Source of the DNA: a bacterium
GTDB lineage: Bacteria; 4484-113; JAGGVC01
Direction: 5' to 3'
Length of the DNA stretch: 64,000 bases
NCBI GenBank assembly: GCA_039961635.1
Contig: JABRWB010000063.1
Coordinates: 19,644 to 83,643, forward strand
Part shown: positions 1 to 8,721 of the stretch, piece by piece
How positions within the stretch are numbered: the first letter of the stretch is position 1
Layout: every line of letters starts with the position of its first letter
Translations under genes and position numbers: made by a program
The notes under the pieces: generated by a model
What the model was told of the DNA's origin: nothing
The model's input: only the letters and a program-made list of their open reading frames with translations
Database searches by the model: none

Positions 1-273
1 CAGTTCGAAACCAAATGGCCCGCCGCTTGGAAGACCGTCGATCCTGATACCGGCGCTGTCAGCATCACAAACAGAGACACCGACCCGCCGACCGGTGTCG
101 GTCCTCCCAGGGACGATCCCGATTACGGCAACATTTACAGGCAGTGCTGGTGGAACTACTACTACGTAACGCACGACCTCTCGATGGGAGCGCACAATCC
201 CGCTTACGCAAGGGATCTTATGGAAAGCTCGCTTGAACAGCTTGCTATCCTGAATGCGATGCCTGCACCGTAG
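1..273 (+). CDS. C-terminal fragment, possibly of a multihaem cytochrome c
   Basis: The frame is open from base 1 to a TAG at 271-273, giving the last 90 residues of a protein whose start lies outside the window. No CXXCH haem motif is in this piece. The end reads WWNYYYVTHDLSMGAHNPAYARDLMESSL. Multihaem c-type cytochromes often end with a similar NYxxVxxDxSxGxHNPxYAxxLLxxS pattern, so an exported electron-transfer protein is a reasonable guess from family knowledge. A terminator follows at 311-336. The function cannot be settled without the upstream sequence. Confidence 0.5.
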   Translation, partial: QFETKWPAAWKTVDPDTGAVSITNRDTDPPTGVGPPRDDPDYGNIYRQCWWNYYYVTHDLSMGAHNPAYARDLMESSLEQLAILNAMPAP

Positions 274-310
274 TACGGGATAAATCCGAGTCATTTGCTA
301 TCGCAAAAAG

Positions 311-336
311 GCCGCGGGAAACCGCGGCTTTTTTTT
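311..336 (+). terminator. Rho-independent terminator after the truncated first gene
   Basis: A perfect 7-bp stem (GCCGCGG, loop GAAA, CCGCGGC) is followed directly by eight T residues. It lies 38 nt after the stop codon of the first gene and separates it from the dinG transcription unit. Confidence 0.9.
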
Positions 337-375
337 ATTGCTCGAATCCAAACGCGCATTGCCGCGTTTGCGTTG

Positions 376-381
376 TAAAAT
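376..381 (+). promoter_or_regulatory. -10 box (TAAAAT) of dinG, leaderless type
   Basis: TAAAAT ends exactly 6 nt before the ATG at 388 and no Shine-Dalgarno sequence lies in between. Transcription would start at or next to the start codon. The same spacing recurs at several other genes in the window. Confidence 0.55.
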
Positions 382-387
382 CTTGCG

Positions 388-3060
388 ATGGCGGAGCCAA
401 TTTCAATCCGCATTGCTTCCGGCCCCACCGAGCGGTTTCTCGCACTCGGCGCGGGCGGCTGGATGGAAACGGACGAACGCTTTTGCCGATACAGGCTCGA
501 ATGGAAGGCAAAGGGGGCAAGAAAGCACTCCGGAACCGAAGAAATTCTCGAACTTGCGCCGATTTGCGCTCTCCGGTTTCCGGAATGGCCCGGAATTGAA
601 AGCGCAAGACCGGAGGAAGTGCTTGAAAAGCTGGCGAAAAAAGCGATTCCGAGGAACCGCGCGGACGCGCTTGCGTTTCTGTTCAAGGAAATTTGGAACT
701 GGCTGCTCGAAACGGACGGCGATTTGCATAAGTGGGCAATAGGAATTACAGAGCGGCACGGAATCGACAGCCTGGCTCTCTTGAGTTTGGCGGGACAGCA
801 CAGATTCGACGCATTATCCGGTATAGTTCCGAAAGGATACGTCCCGCTTCCACCGAAGAGGCGGGAAAACGATGTTGAACGATTTCCGGCGGACGTCAAG
901 CCCGACGCCATAATTTCCACGGCGTTCAAGCGCGCGGACAGGCTTGAGCGCGCGATGAACGATTTTGAGTATCGCGAAGAACAGGCGGAATTGGCGCGCC
1001 ATGTATGGAAATCTCTATCGTGCAATTCCCACCTGATAATCGAGGCGGGGACCGGCATCGGCAAATCGCTTGCTTATTTGATTCCCGCGGTCCTTTACGC
1101 GGACTGCAACCGTACCGGTGTGGTCGTCAGTACGAACACGATCAACCTGCAGGAACAGCTTCTGGAAAAGGACATACAAGTCGCTCGCAAGGCGCTGCCG
1201 GAAATTCCGTTTTCGGTGGCGTTGCTCAAAGGACGCAGTCATTACTTCTGCAGACTGCGCGCGCGCGAAGCGCTGTTCGGCCGCGGCGACCCCGCCGCGC
1301 GCGTCGCGGAAATCGCGGCCTTCGGCGGGCCGGACGCATGGGAATACGTGGTGCGCCTCGGATTCTGGCAAGCCGCGACGGAAGATGGCGATATGGATCG
1401 CGTCGGGGCGCCTCCCGGACTGCCGCGCGACATGCAAGCACGTATTCAGTCTCTTGTCGATTGCGGAACGCGGAGCTGCCTTCGCAACAAATGCCAGTAC
1501 CGTGAAGGATGCTGGTTTTACGCCGCGCGCGACCGTGCGGAGAAGTGCCACATCCTGGTGATGAACCACGCCCTGCTATTCCGGCTGCTGTCGGCGGAAT
1601 CATCCGATACCGACACGGTATTATCCAAATACAGCAGGTTCGTGCTGGACGAGGCGCACAATATAGAAGACGCGTTGACCGACCAGTACACGGGAGAGGT
1701 TTCCGGGCTGGCGATGATGGAGCTTTCAAACCGGATTCTGCGGTTTATGGACGATCCTCTGCTGAATGCCGCGCTCGGACAATCCTGGGGATTCGACAAA
1801 CTGCACGACGCGAAGGAAGAAGTGCGATCGGCGCTTTCGAAATGGATGGATGCAAAGCGCGAGATTGACGGATGGGCGGCAAAGGTTCTCGCGCGCGCTA
1901 ACGCAGTGGACATTTCTCTTTCGACACCTGATCCTGCGGACGCGAAACACGCCGCGGAGCTGAACATGATCCTCCAAAAAACCGCTGCATCCTTCGCGCG
2001 CGTCCGTGACGCTTTCGAGCGGTTGAGGTCTCCCGTAATGAGCGACGAGTCGGATGCGCGCGTGGAGGACGACGCGTTTCAGTCCGAAGCGATGCTGGTC
2101 ATGTCCGAGGTTATGGATATGGAAAACGTTCTCGGCGGATTGACCGCGCCCGGCGGGGAAACAATCCGCTGGGCAAAGATGCAGCTAACGCGCGAGGGCG
2201 TCGGCTTCCGGTGCTACGTCTGCCCGCTCGAAGTTGGCGGAATATTCCGCGAATTCGTTGAAAGCCGCTCCAGCGTGATTTTGACCAGCGCGACGCTGAC
2301 GGTCGCGCGCGGTTTCGATTTCATGAAATCCAGGCTTGGGCTCGATTCGCTGCCCGAGGAAATGCTGCCTTGCGTGAGGCTTGAAACGCCGTTCGATATC
2401 GCCGAGCAGGCGCGCCTCTGCATCCCCACGGACTTGATCGAACCCGATTTCGGCAATATGCAGCCATACATAGAACGAACCGCGGCGATAGTCTGCGAAA
2501 TCGCGCAGGGCATGCGCGGCGGAACGCTGGTATTGTTCAACAGCAACGCCGATATGACGCGCGTTTATGAAATCGCCGCGGGGCAAATGGGCAACGGACT
2601 CAAGGTTCTTTGCCAGGGAGTGGACGGCTCCCGTACTGAAATCGGCAACAGACTGAAGAAAAACGACGGTGTGGTTTTGTTTGGCACCAAGAGCTTCTGG
2701 GAAGGATTCGACATCCCCGGCGAAGCGTTGCGATGCGTGGTGCTGACCCGTTTGCCGTTTGCGAATTTCAAGGAGCCGGTGCGGGCCGCGCGCGCGGCGG
2801 CGATCCGCGAACGCGGCGGAAGCGAATTCATGGAGTACGCCGTGCCGCAGGCCGCAATGCGATTGGCGCAGGGATTCGGCAGACTCATCCGCACGAAGAC
2901 CGACCGCGGCTGCATATTCGTACTGGACACGCGCATTGTGAAAAAGCGTTACGGACAATATTTTTTGAAGAGCCTGCCCGATCATATCGCGCTTACCGGC
3001 AAAGCCGAAGAAGTCGTGCCAGCCGCGGTCGAATGGTACTGGGAGGGAGCGCGTGGCTGA
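388..3060 (+). CDS. dinG: DinG/XPD-family Fe-S ATP-dependent DNA helicase
   Basis: This is an 890-residue superfamily 2 helicase of the DinG type, an ATP-driven 5'-3' DNA helicase that resolves structures during repair. Walker A AGTGIGKS is at residues 220-227 and the DEAH box at 421-424. The four Fe-S cluster cysteines have DinG spacing: C288 (in KGRSHYFC), then C364-x4-C369-x5-C375. The first ~190 residues are not an exonuclease domain and I do not recognise them. The ATG at 388 has no ribosome-binding site but sits 6 nt after a TAAAAT box. The end overlaps the next gene by 8 nt. Confidence 0.93.
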   Translation: MAEPISIRIASGPTERFLALGAGGWMETDERFCRYRLEWKAKGARKHSGTEEILELAPICALRFPEWPGIESARPEEVLEKLAKKAIPRNRADALAFLFKEIWNWLLETDGDLHKWAIGITERHGIDSLALLSLAGQHRFDALSGIVPKGYVPLPPKRRENDVERFPADVKPDAIISTAFKRADRLERAMNDFEYREEQAELARHVWKSLSCNSHLIIEAGTGIGKSLAYLIPAVLYADCNRTGVVVSTNTINLQEQLLEKDIQVARKALPEIPFSVALLKGRSHYFCRLRAREALFGRGDPAARVAEIAAFGGPDAWEYVVRLGFWQAATEDGDMDRVGAPPGLPRDMQARIQSLVDCGTRSCLRNKCQYREGCWFYAARDRAEKCHILVMNHALLFRLLSAESSDTDTVLSKYSRFVLDEAHNIEDALTDQYTGEVSGLAMMELSNRILRFMDDPLLNAALGQSWGFDKLHDAKEEVRSALSKWMDAKREIDGWAAKVLARANAVDISLSTPDPADAKHAAELNMILQKTAASFARVRDAFERLRSPVMSDESDARVEDDAFQSEAMLVMSEVMDMENVLGGLTAPGGETIRWAKMQLTREGVGFRCYVCPLEVGGIFREFVESRSSVILTSATLTVARGFDFMKSRLGLDSLPEEMLPCVRLETPFDIAEQARLCIPTDLIEPDFGNMQPYIERTAAIVCEIAQGMRGGTLVLFNSNADMTRVYEIAAGQMGNGLKVLCQGVDGSRTEIGNRLKKNDGVVLFGTKSFWEGFDIPGEALRCVVLTRLPFANFKEPVRAARAAAIRERGGSEFMEYAVPQAAMRLAQGFGRLIRTKTDRGCIFVLDTRIVKKRYGQYFLKSLPDHIALTGKAEEVVPAAVEWYWEGARG

Positions 3061-4033
3061 ACGCACCGTGCTGTTGATCGGCGCCGGCCCGGTTGGAAGG
3101 CTTGTCGCGTTGGACTTCGCCGCGCGGGCTAATCCCGAAATCAGGATTTGCTGGCTGATTCGCGACCGGAAACCAAGAAACGAGCTCGCGACAAATGGAT
3201 TGAGAGCTGTCGCCGCCGGAGATTCAAACTATGGTGAGCGACTCATCCGTCCCGCCGACGTCGGAATCGAGATAGATTCTCCCGAAACTGCGTGGAGCAA
3301 AGACCCTGGAATTGAACCGGATGCGGTTATTACGTGCGTCAAGGCATTCGCACTTGGTGAGCTTGCGAGCCGCGTTTCCAGTCGCTGGCCCAGCGCGCCC
3401 CTGTTGGCGATTTCCAACGGACTGATAGAAACCGACAGGCATTGTCTTGGAGTGCTTTACGGCGGCGGGAGAATACAGGATGGTGTTTTAATTTACACGC
3501 CATCCCCGAAGCTGAATATCGGCGTTCCGTACCCAATGATTGCGCATCATTCGATTTTGGACATTTGGCGCGATTTGTTTGGCAAAGCCGGAGTCATTGA
3601 TATTCACCTGTCTGAATCCAACCACCGGGCGATGCTTGAAAAAGTTCTCGTAAATTCAGTTATCAATCCGCTCACCGCCCTCTTCGCCTCGCCAAACGAA
3701 ATTATATTGACCGAAAAGCTGTCAAATCTCGTTTCTGGTTTGGTTGCCGAAATCTGCGCGACATTTAATGCAAGCTATGAAGGCTACGATTTCAAACCGG
3801 AAATCGAGGTTTCAAGAGTGCGCGAAATCGCGTCGACCACCGCTCTTAATTTCAGCTCTATGCTGGAAGACGTCCGCTCCGGAAGGCGGACTGAAATCGC
3901 TTGGCTGAACGGAAAAATAGCGGAGCTCGCGGACGCGGCCGGAATTCCCGCTCCGATAAACAAGCTTGTGTGCGACCTCGTGCCGATGGCCGCATACGCT
4001 GCGGCGGCTCAAGCTCACTCCATCGGCGTCTGA
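3053..4033 (+). CDS. panE: Ketopantoate reductase (PanE/ApbA family)
   Basis: The 326-residue protein begins with a Rossmann NAD(P)-binding motif GAGPVGRL (residues 8-15) and carries EKVLVNSVINPLTALF near residue 200, the PanE/ApbA C-domain signature containing the catalytic Lys and Asn. The family reduces 2-dehydropantoate to pantoate with NADPH in coenzyme A synthesis. Because other 2-hydroxyacid reductases share the fold, the exact substrate is inferred. The start is GTG with GGGAGG 6-7 nt upstream, inside the end of dinG, so the two are probably translationally coupled. No other pantothenate gene is nearby. Confidence 0.8.
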   Translation: MAERTVLLIGAGPVGRLVALDFAARANPEIRICWLIRDRKPRNELATNGLRAVAAGDSNYGERLIRPADVGIEIDSPETAWSKDPGIEPDAVITCVKAFALGELASRVSSRWPSAPLLAISNGLIETDRHCLGVLYGGGRIQDGVLIYTPSPKLNIGVPYPMIAHHSILDIWRDLFGKAGVIDIHLSESNHRAMLEKVLVNSVINPLTALFASPNEIILTEKLSNLVSGLVAEICATFNASYEGYDFKPEIEVSRVREIASTTALNFSSMLEDVRSGRRTEIAWLNGKIAELADAAGIPAPINKLVCDLVPMAAYAAAAQAHSIGV

Positions 4034-4039
4034 CGGGGC

Positions 4040-5989
4040 CTATCCTTCCTCTTCGAAAACTATCGCCGGATGCGATTCCGTTTCCACGGTAACCGAAAGG
4101 GAAAGCGCTTCAAACGAGAATGTTGCATCGTCACTGCTGGACAATTGGCCGTCCGCACCGTAGAATTCGCTGTGAATATTGTAATCGTAATAAGCCTTAA
4201 GCGACAGAAGGTAAAATCCCGCTCCGCAGGACACGAGGTTATCCTCCGTCAAATGCAGTGTGAATTTTCCGCTTTGCGACTCGACCCTCTCGTTTACGAA
4301 CATGTCGCTTGTGTTTTTGTTTATCACCCAGCGAATCGGCGAAAGAGTTTTGACATCCACGCTCTCACCGTATGGCGTCGAACTTGTCATCGGCCCCGAC
4401 ACATCCAGCGAAATTTCCAAATCCAACGGCAACGCTCCCGATATTCTTGCGTCTACGCAGTGACCGAGCGTTTCGTCAACGGTGTCCGATTTGATTTCCA
4501 GACCCGGCGCCGAAATCGAGCCGCTGCACATGAATCCATCAGGGATCGCGAAGCTGTTGGGATGGAACGCGGATAGTTGGTAGGTTGCTTCGTCCGCGCT
4601 TTCAATTTTTATCGGATTGCTCTTGAAAATCCTTCCGCCAGCCTCGACCTGCACGAATAACTCGTCCCCCGGGAGGGGAGCGACTTCAATCGTCTCGATT
4701 TCGCCTTTGATGATGTTCCCGCCCATTATCGTGGTTTCCTTTCCATCCCGCCGCGCAACAAGAAGGCAGGGGCCGCTGTATTTGATTTCGTGCTTCCAGG
4801 CGCGGTCGGCGGACACCTCGTGCTTAATCTGCCCTGTAATCAAGTAGGTCCCTTGCTTCCCCATTTCCTCTTCGCTTTTAATGTTTATGAAAATTGTCGG
4901 GAAGAATTGCTCTATCGCTTCGGCGCCGCCGCGCACCGCGATTGGGATAAGCACGCTTGCATACGCATCCGCAAATTCCGGAACGACATGCCACTCCGGC
5001 CTTTCCTCGTAGCCGATCGCGCCGTTGTCGTCGGTTACCGCATGTGTTTCCATCACAAGCTTTACCATCGGCACTGCGCCGATTCCGGCGAAATCCTTTT
5101 CGTACCACTGGTTTTCCTTGTTCCACCGGAAGTCGCTGAATTGGGGTCTGTCATAAAACGGCTCGCCGTTCCGCGGCATAATGGTCGGCGCACCCTGGCT
5201 GTAAATGGTTTCGTCGGAGTAAAAATTGGAGTTGGTAAAATACGCGATGTTGTGGATTAGATTTTCAATCTTAAGTCCGCTGATTTGAACCAGGGATTCC
5301 ACCGAGCCGTTGCGCGCGTGATTGCGAACAATCGCGTCGTCTACGGAGTTTTCCATCGGGTCATAAAAGCCGTGCGCGTCGTTTCGAACGTGGCAGGGCT
5401 GGGTCATATCGGCGATGCAGTGCATCGTTTCGCCGAGGCAACGGAATGCCTTGGCTGTGTTTTCCTCGCGTTCCTCTTCGGGCCCCTCGAAAGCGAGCGC
5501 GTAATATTCCAGCCCTTTATCCCATGAAAACAGGTTGTCCGGATGGTGAAGCGCCCAGGTCAGGGCGTCTATTTGCGGATTGACGATGTACCTGTCGGGC
5601 ACGCCGTCGGTAAGATAGATTTCGGGATTGGCTTTCGGATCGTAGAAATGGCAAAGAGCCATCCAAATCTCAGGCTCGTCCGCGGAGTAACCTGCGCTCG
5701 CAAGCCAATCCTCGAAGCTCTTTCTGGATTTGCCGGTTCCGGTAGTCCAAGACAAGTAGCCGGGGTTTGAAGTCAGCACTTCCGGCCCTTCCCATTGCCC
5801 GCCTGTATCCACTAGCGATGTGGCCCCGTTAGAATTTACATAATGCGCTCCCTGCCCGTATATTTCAACCCACAAACTGAACGCCTGGCGGTTGATTTCG
5901 GGATGTGCAAGGACATTGCCCCATGCGAGCGCTTTTATGGGAGATGACAAAAGCACCAAAAACGCAAGAAGAATGCTAATCGAACGCAT
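4040..5989 (-). CDS. Secreted zinc phospholipase C / S1-P1 nuclease-like protein
   Basis: The protein has 649 residues. It starts with a signal peptide (MRSISILLAFLVLLSS) whose likely cleavage after ALA exposes an N-terminal tryptophan. In zinc phospholipase C and S1/P1 nucleases the mature N-terminal Trp is a zinc ligand. Further family signs are an early HPEINRQA helix, a WALHHPD segment and GETMHCIADMTQPCHV, which matches the Hx3D plus H metal motif. The remaining ~300 residues look like beta-sandwich accessory domains. GGAGG 8 nt before the ATG at 5989 supports this start over the ATG at 6013. It converges with panE, with only 6 nt between the stops. Lipase versus nuclease activity cannot be decided. 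Confidence 0.7.
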   Translation of the reverse strand: MRSISILLAFLVLLSSPIKALAWGNVLAHPEINRQAFSLWVEIYGQGAHYVNSNGATSLVDTGGQWEGPEVLTSNPGYLSWTTGTGKSRKSFEDWLASAGYSADEPEIWMALCHFYDPKANPEIYLTDGVPDRYIVNPQIDALTWALHHPDNLFSWDKGLEYYALAFEGPEEEREENTAKAFRCLGETMHCIADMTQPCHVRNDAHGFYDPMENSVDDAIVRNHARNGSVESLVQISGLKIENLIHNIAYFTNSNFYSDETIYSQGAPTIMPRNGEPFYDRPQFSDFRWNKENQWYEKDFAGIGAVPMVKLVMETHAVTDDNGAIGYEERPEWHVVPEFADAYASVLIPIAVRGGAEAIEQFFPTIFINIKSEEEMGKQGTYLITGQIKHEVSADRAWKHEIKYSGPCLLVARRDGKETTIMGGNIIKGEIETIEVAPLPGDELFVQVEAGGRIFKSNPIKIESADEATYQLSAFHPNSFAIPDGFMCSGSISAPGLEIKSDTVDETLGHCVDARISGALPLDLEISLDVSGPMTSSTPYGESVDVKTLSPIRWVINKNTSDMFVNERVESQSGKFTLHLTEDNLVSCGAGFYLLSLKAYYDYNIHSEFYGADGQLSSSDDATFSFEALSLSVTVETESHPAIVFEEEG

Positions 5990-6096
5990 CCAGGAAACCT
6001 CCACCTGAAGCATAAAGGCCGATTTTAGCCCTGGCTGCCGTGCGATCGTATGGCAAACGAGGCTTGTTTAAGACGTATCAATCGGCAAAAAGCCGG

Positions 6097-7719
6097 TTAT
6101 ACGAACAGCGGCGCGAAATCAAATTTATCGCCGTCGAAAAGACCCTTGTCGGAAAGCTTCAGCGAAGGAATCACAAGGAGCGCCATAAACGAAAGCGTCA
6201 TGAACGGCGAAGCTAGCCTCAAACCCAGCGACTTCGCCTTCTTTTCAAGATTGTCGTATTCGCGCGCGACAGTTCCTCCGTCCGCATTCGTCATCAATCC
6301 CGCGACCGGCAGGGACAATATATCCACGGATGATTCGGTTACGACCGTCATTCCGCCCTGATAGCGGATAACTTCATTCACCGCGCGTGCGAGCGATACA
6401 TCGTCGGCTCCGACGGCGATGATGTTGTGCGAATCGTGAGCGACGCTCGACGCCATCGCGCCCTTTTTCAGTCCGAATCCCCGGACAAACGCAACTGCCG
6501 GAGGAGCGTCGTTGTACCTGTTTACAACCGTCAGCTTCAATATGTCGCGCGAAGTATCTGGAACCGCAAATCCAGCTTCCGCCTTAACTTGTTCAACCGC
6601 CCTGCCCGTCACTATCTGGCCGTCAACAGCCTCGATTATCTGAATACTGGCGCCGCCCGCCCTGACCTGGAAATTTTCCGGGATTTTTTTCGTGCACTTA
6701 AAACGGTTGACCGCGTCACATGACATAGTTGGCGCATTCGTATTTCCGTCCACCGCAACAAGCTCGCCTGCGATATATGTTTCGCGGACTTTCAACTTAC
6801 TCAAATCGTCCACGATCACAAAATCCGCGCTGTCACCGATGCGAAGCCGGCCGACGGGCAGACCGTAATGTTCGATTGGATTGATGCACGCGCACTTCAA
6901 CACCTTTCTCCAGTTAATTCCTGCCCCGACGGCGCGCATTACAAGTTCGTTTATATGCCCTTTGATTAACTCATTCGGATGTTTGTCGTCACTTCCGAAC
7001 ATCACGCTGTCCGGATGGCTGTCGACAAGCGGAAGCAATTCGTCGAAATTGCGCGCGGCGGAACCTTCGCGGATTATTATTTTCATGCCGAGCTCGATTT
7101 TTTCCTTCGCTTCTTCGATTTCGAAACACTCGTGATCGGTCGAAATTCCTGCAGAAATATACTTTTTCAGCGCATCGCCGCGCAATCCCGGCGCGTGGCC
7201 GTCAATCGGCTTTCCCAGTTTTTTCGCTGCGGCGATTTTGGCGAGGCAATCCGGATCGCCGCTGATCACGCCCGGAAAATTCATCATTTCGGAAAGATAA
7301 AGTATGTCGTCCTGCTGCAGAAGCCTCTGCACGTCAGGCACTCCAAGCTTCGCGCCGGAAGTCTCGAATGCGGTTGCGGGCACGCAGCTTGGCGCGCCGA
7401 AGAAAAACTTGAAAGGGACGTTTTTGCCGTTCTCAATCATGAATCGCACGCCGGTGTCCCCCAGCACGTTCGCGATTTCATGAGGATCGCTGACGCTCGC
7501 GACCGTGCCGTGACGCACGGCCTGGCGCGCGAATTCGCTAGGCACAAGCATCGAGCTTTCGACGTGCACGTGGGCATCTATGAAGCCGGGGATGACAAAA
7601 CGCTCGTAATCGCGTTTCGGCTCATCGCGGATGTTGATTATCCGCCCGTCCTTGAACTCGATCGTTCCGGGAAAATAAGTCCCGTCCGCGACCTTGACGA
7701 TGTTCCCCGATACCTTCAT
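6097..7719 (-). CDS. ade: Adenine deaminase
   Basis: The 540-residue protein converts adenine to hypoxanthine and ammonia in purine salvage. It shows the amidohydrolase metal motif GFIDAHVHVESSM, followed by HGTVASVSDPHEIANVLG, both typical of bacterial Ade. The C-terminal part (AFVRGFGLKKGAMASSVAHDSHN) is the conserved second Ade domain. The length is close to the family norm. AGGAG lies 5 nt before the ATG, and a TATAAT box on this strand is at 7754-7759. A purine nucleoside phosphorylase and metK lie upstream on the same strand. Confidence 0.95.
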   Translation of the reverse strand: MKVSGNIVKVADGTYFPGTIEFKDGRIINIRDEPKRDYERFVIPGFIDAHVHVESSMLVPSEFARQAVRHGTVASVSDPHEIANVLGDTGVRFMIENGKNVPFKFFFGAPSCVPATAFETSGAKLGVPDVQRLLQQDDILYLSEMMNFPGVISGDPDCLAKIAAAKKLGKPIDGHAPGLRGDALKKYISAGISTDHECFEIEEAKEKIELGMKIIIREGSAARNFDELLPLVDSHPDSVMFGSDDKHPNELIKGHINELVMRAVGAGINWRKVLKCACINPIEHYGLPVGRLRIGDSADFVIVDDLSKLKVRETYIAGELVAVDGNTNAPTMSCDAVNRFKCTKKIPENFQVRAGGASIQIIEAVDGQIVTGRAVEQVKAEAGFAVPDTSRDILKLTVVNRYNDAPPAVAFVRGFGLKKGAMASSVAHDSHNIIAVGADDVSLARAVNEVIRYQGGMTVVTESSVDILSLPVAGLMTNADGGTVAREYDNLEKKAKSLGLRLASPFMTLSFMALLVIPSLKLSDKGLFDGDKFDFAPLFV

Positions 7720-7753
7720 TGCGGCTCCTGCGGACGATTGCTTCCGCGGTTCA

Positions 7754-7759
7754 ATTATA
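7754..7759 (-). promoter_or_regulatory. -10 box (TATAAT) of ade
   Basis: A perfect TATAAT on the minus strand ends 34 nt before the ade start codon, and AGGAG lies in the leader. This suggests ade can be transcribed separately from the phosphorylase upstream. Confidence 0.6.
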
Positions 7760-7803
7760 GCGCGCCGGGCAATCAGCTGAAACCGGACGAATCATGGCCG
7801 GAA

Positions 7804-8640
7804 CTAAGTTTCAGCCAGTATGCAAGCGAGAATATCCTTCAGCTTTGGAAGCGCGCCGCGCGCAATTGACAGCACTTCTTTGTGCGACAGGTGCTGGCCT
7901 TCGACGCCGAAAGTCAAATTCGTAATCACGGATATCGCGACGTTGCGCATTCCAAGCGAGCGCGCCACAATCGCTTCCGGAACCGTGCTCATCCCAACGG
8001 CAGCGCCGCCGATAACATGGAAAAAATAAAGTTCGGCGTCCGTTTCGTAACTTGGCCCATGCACCGCGATGTAAGTGCCGCGATGCACTCTAAGCCCGCC
8101 GCGAAGAGCACCTCTGAACGCGGCTTCGGATAACCTTTCATCGAACGGCCTGTTCATGGGCACAAACTTTGCAGACGGTGGTTCGGTCATTATCCCGCGA
8201 AGCGGCGAATCGCCCATCATATTTACATAATCATCCACAACCAGTAAATCGCCTACCTGCAAATCGCGCTTTATCCCTCCCGCCGCGTTGAATTGCACGA
8301 GCACTTCCGCTCCAAGCGCACGTGCAACCCGCACCGGATACGCCACCTCGTGCATCCGTAGGCCTTCGTAATAATGAAACCGGCCCGCGAATACCGACAC
8401 CTGCCTGCCGGAAAACTCCCCCATTACGAGAACACCCGGATGGCCTTCCACGGTTGTCGAGGCGAAATGTGGAATAACCTGGTAAGGAATTTCAACGGCA
8501 TTCTTAATTTCAGCCGTAAAATCGCCTGTGCCGGTTCCCAAAATCACCGCCGCCGACGGCTCGATTGTGCTGTACTCGCGGATGCTTGCGACGCTTTCCT
8601 CGACGCGGCGGTCCAACTCGGCTTGGCTTACGATATCCAT
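7804..8640 (-). CDS. punA: Purine nucleoside phosphorylase (PNP-I type)
   Basis: The 278-residue enzyme of the trimeric PNP/MTAP family cleaves purine nucleosides with phosphate. Visible motifs are the phosphate-binding ILGTGTGDF, GRFHYYEG, FNAAGGI, the GPSYETDAEL segment with the purine-binding Glu, and VITNLTFGVEGQHLSHKEV. The last has the Asn and His of guanosine/inosine phosphorylases rather than the pattern of methylthioadenosine phosphorylase, so inosine/guanosine is the likelier substrate. The ATG at 8640 was chosen because AGGAGAG lies just upstream; the in-frame ATG at 8670 lacks this. It lies between metK and ade on one strand. Confidence 0.9.
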   Translation of the reverse strand: MDIVSQAELDRRVEESVASIREYSTIEPSAAVILGTGTGDFTAEIKNAVEIPYQVIPHFASTTVEGHPGVLVMGEFSGRQVSVFAGRFHYYEGLRMHEVAYPVRVARALGAEVLVQFNAAGGIKRDLQVGDLLVVDDYVNMMGDSPLRGIMTEPPSAKFVPMNRPFDERLSEAAFRGALRGGLRVHRGTYIAVHGPSYETDAELYFFHVIGGAAVGMSTVPEAIVARSLGMRNVAISVITNLTFGVEGQHLSHKEVLSIARGALPKLKDILACILAET

Positions 8641-8721
8641 TTTTCTCTCCTGAACAGCCGGTGCGGGCATATTCGCGGCGACATCGGGAATACCTGCAGG
8701 GCCGCAAATGGCCCGATGTTC

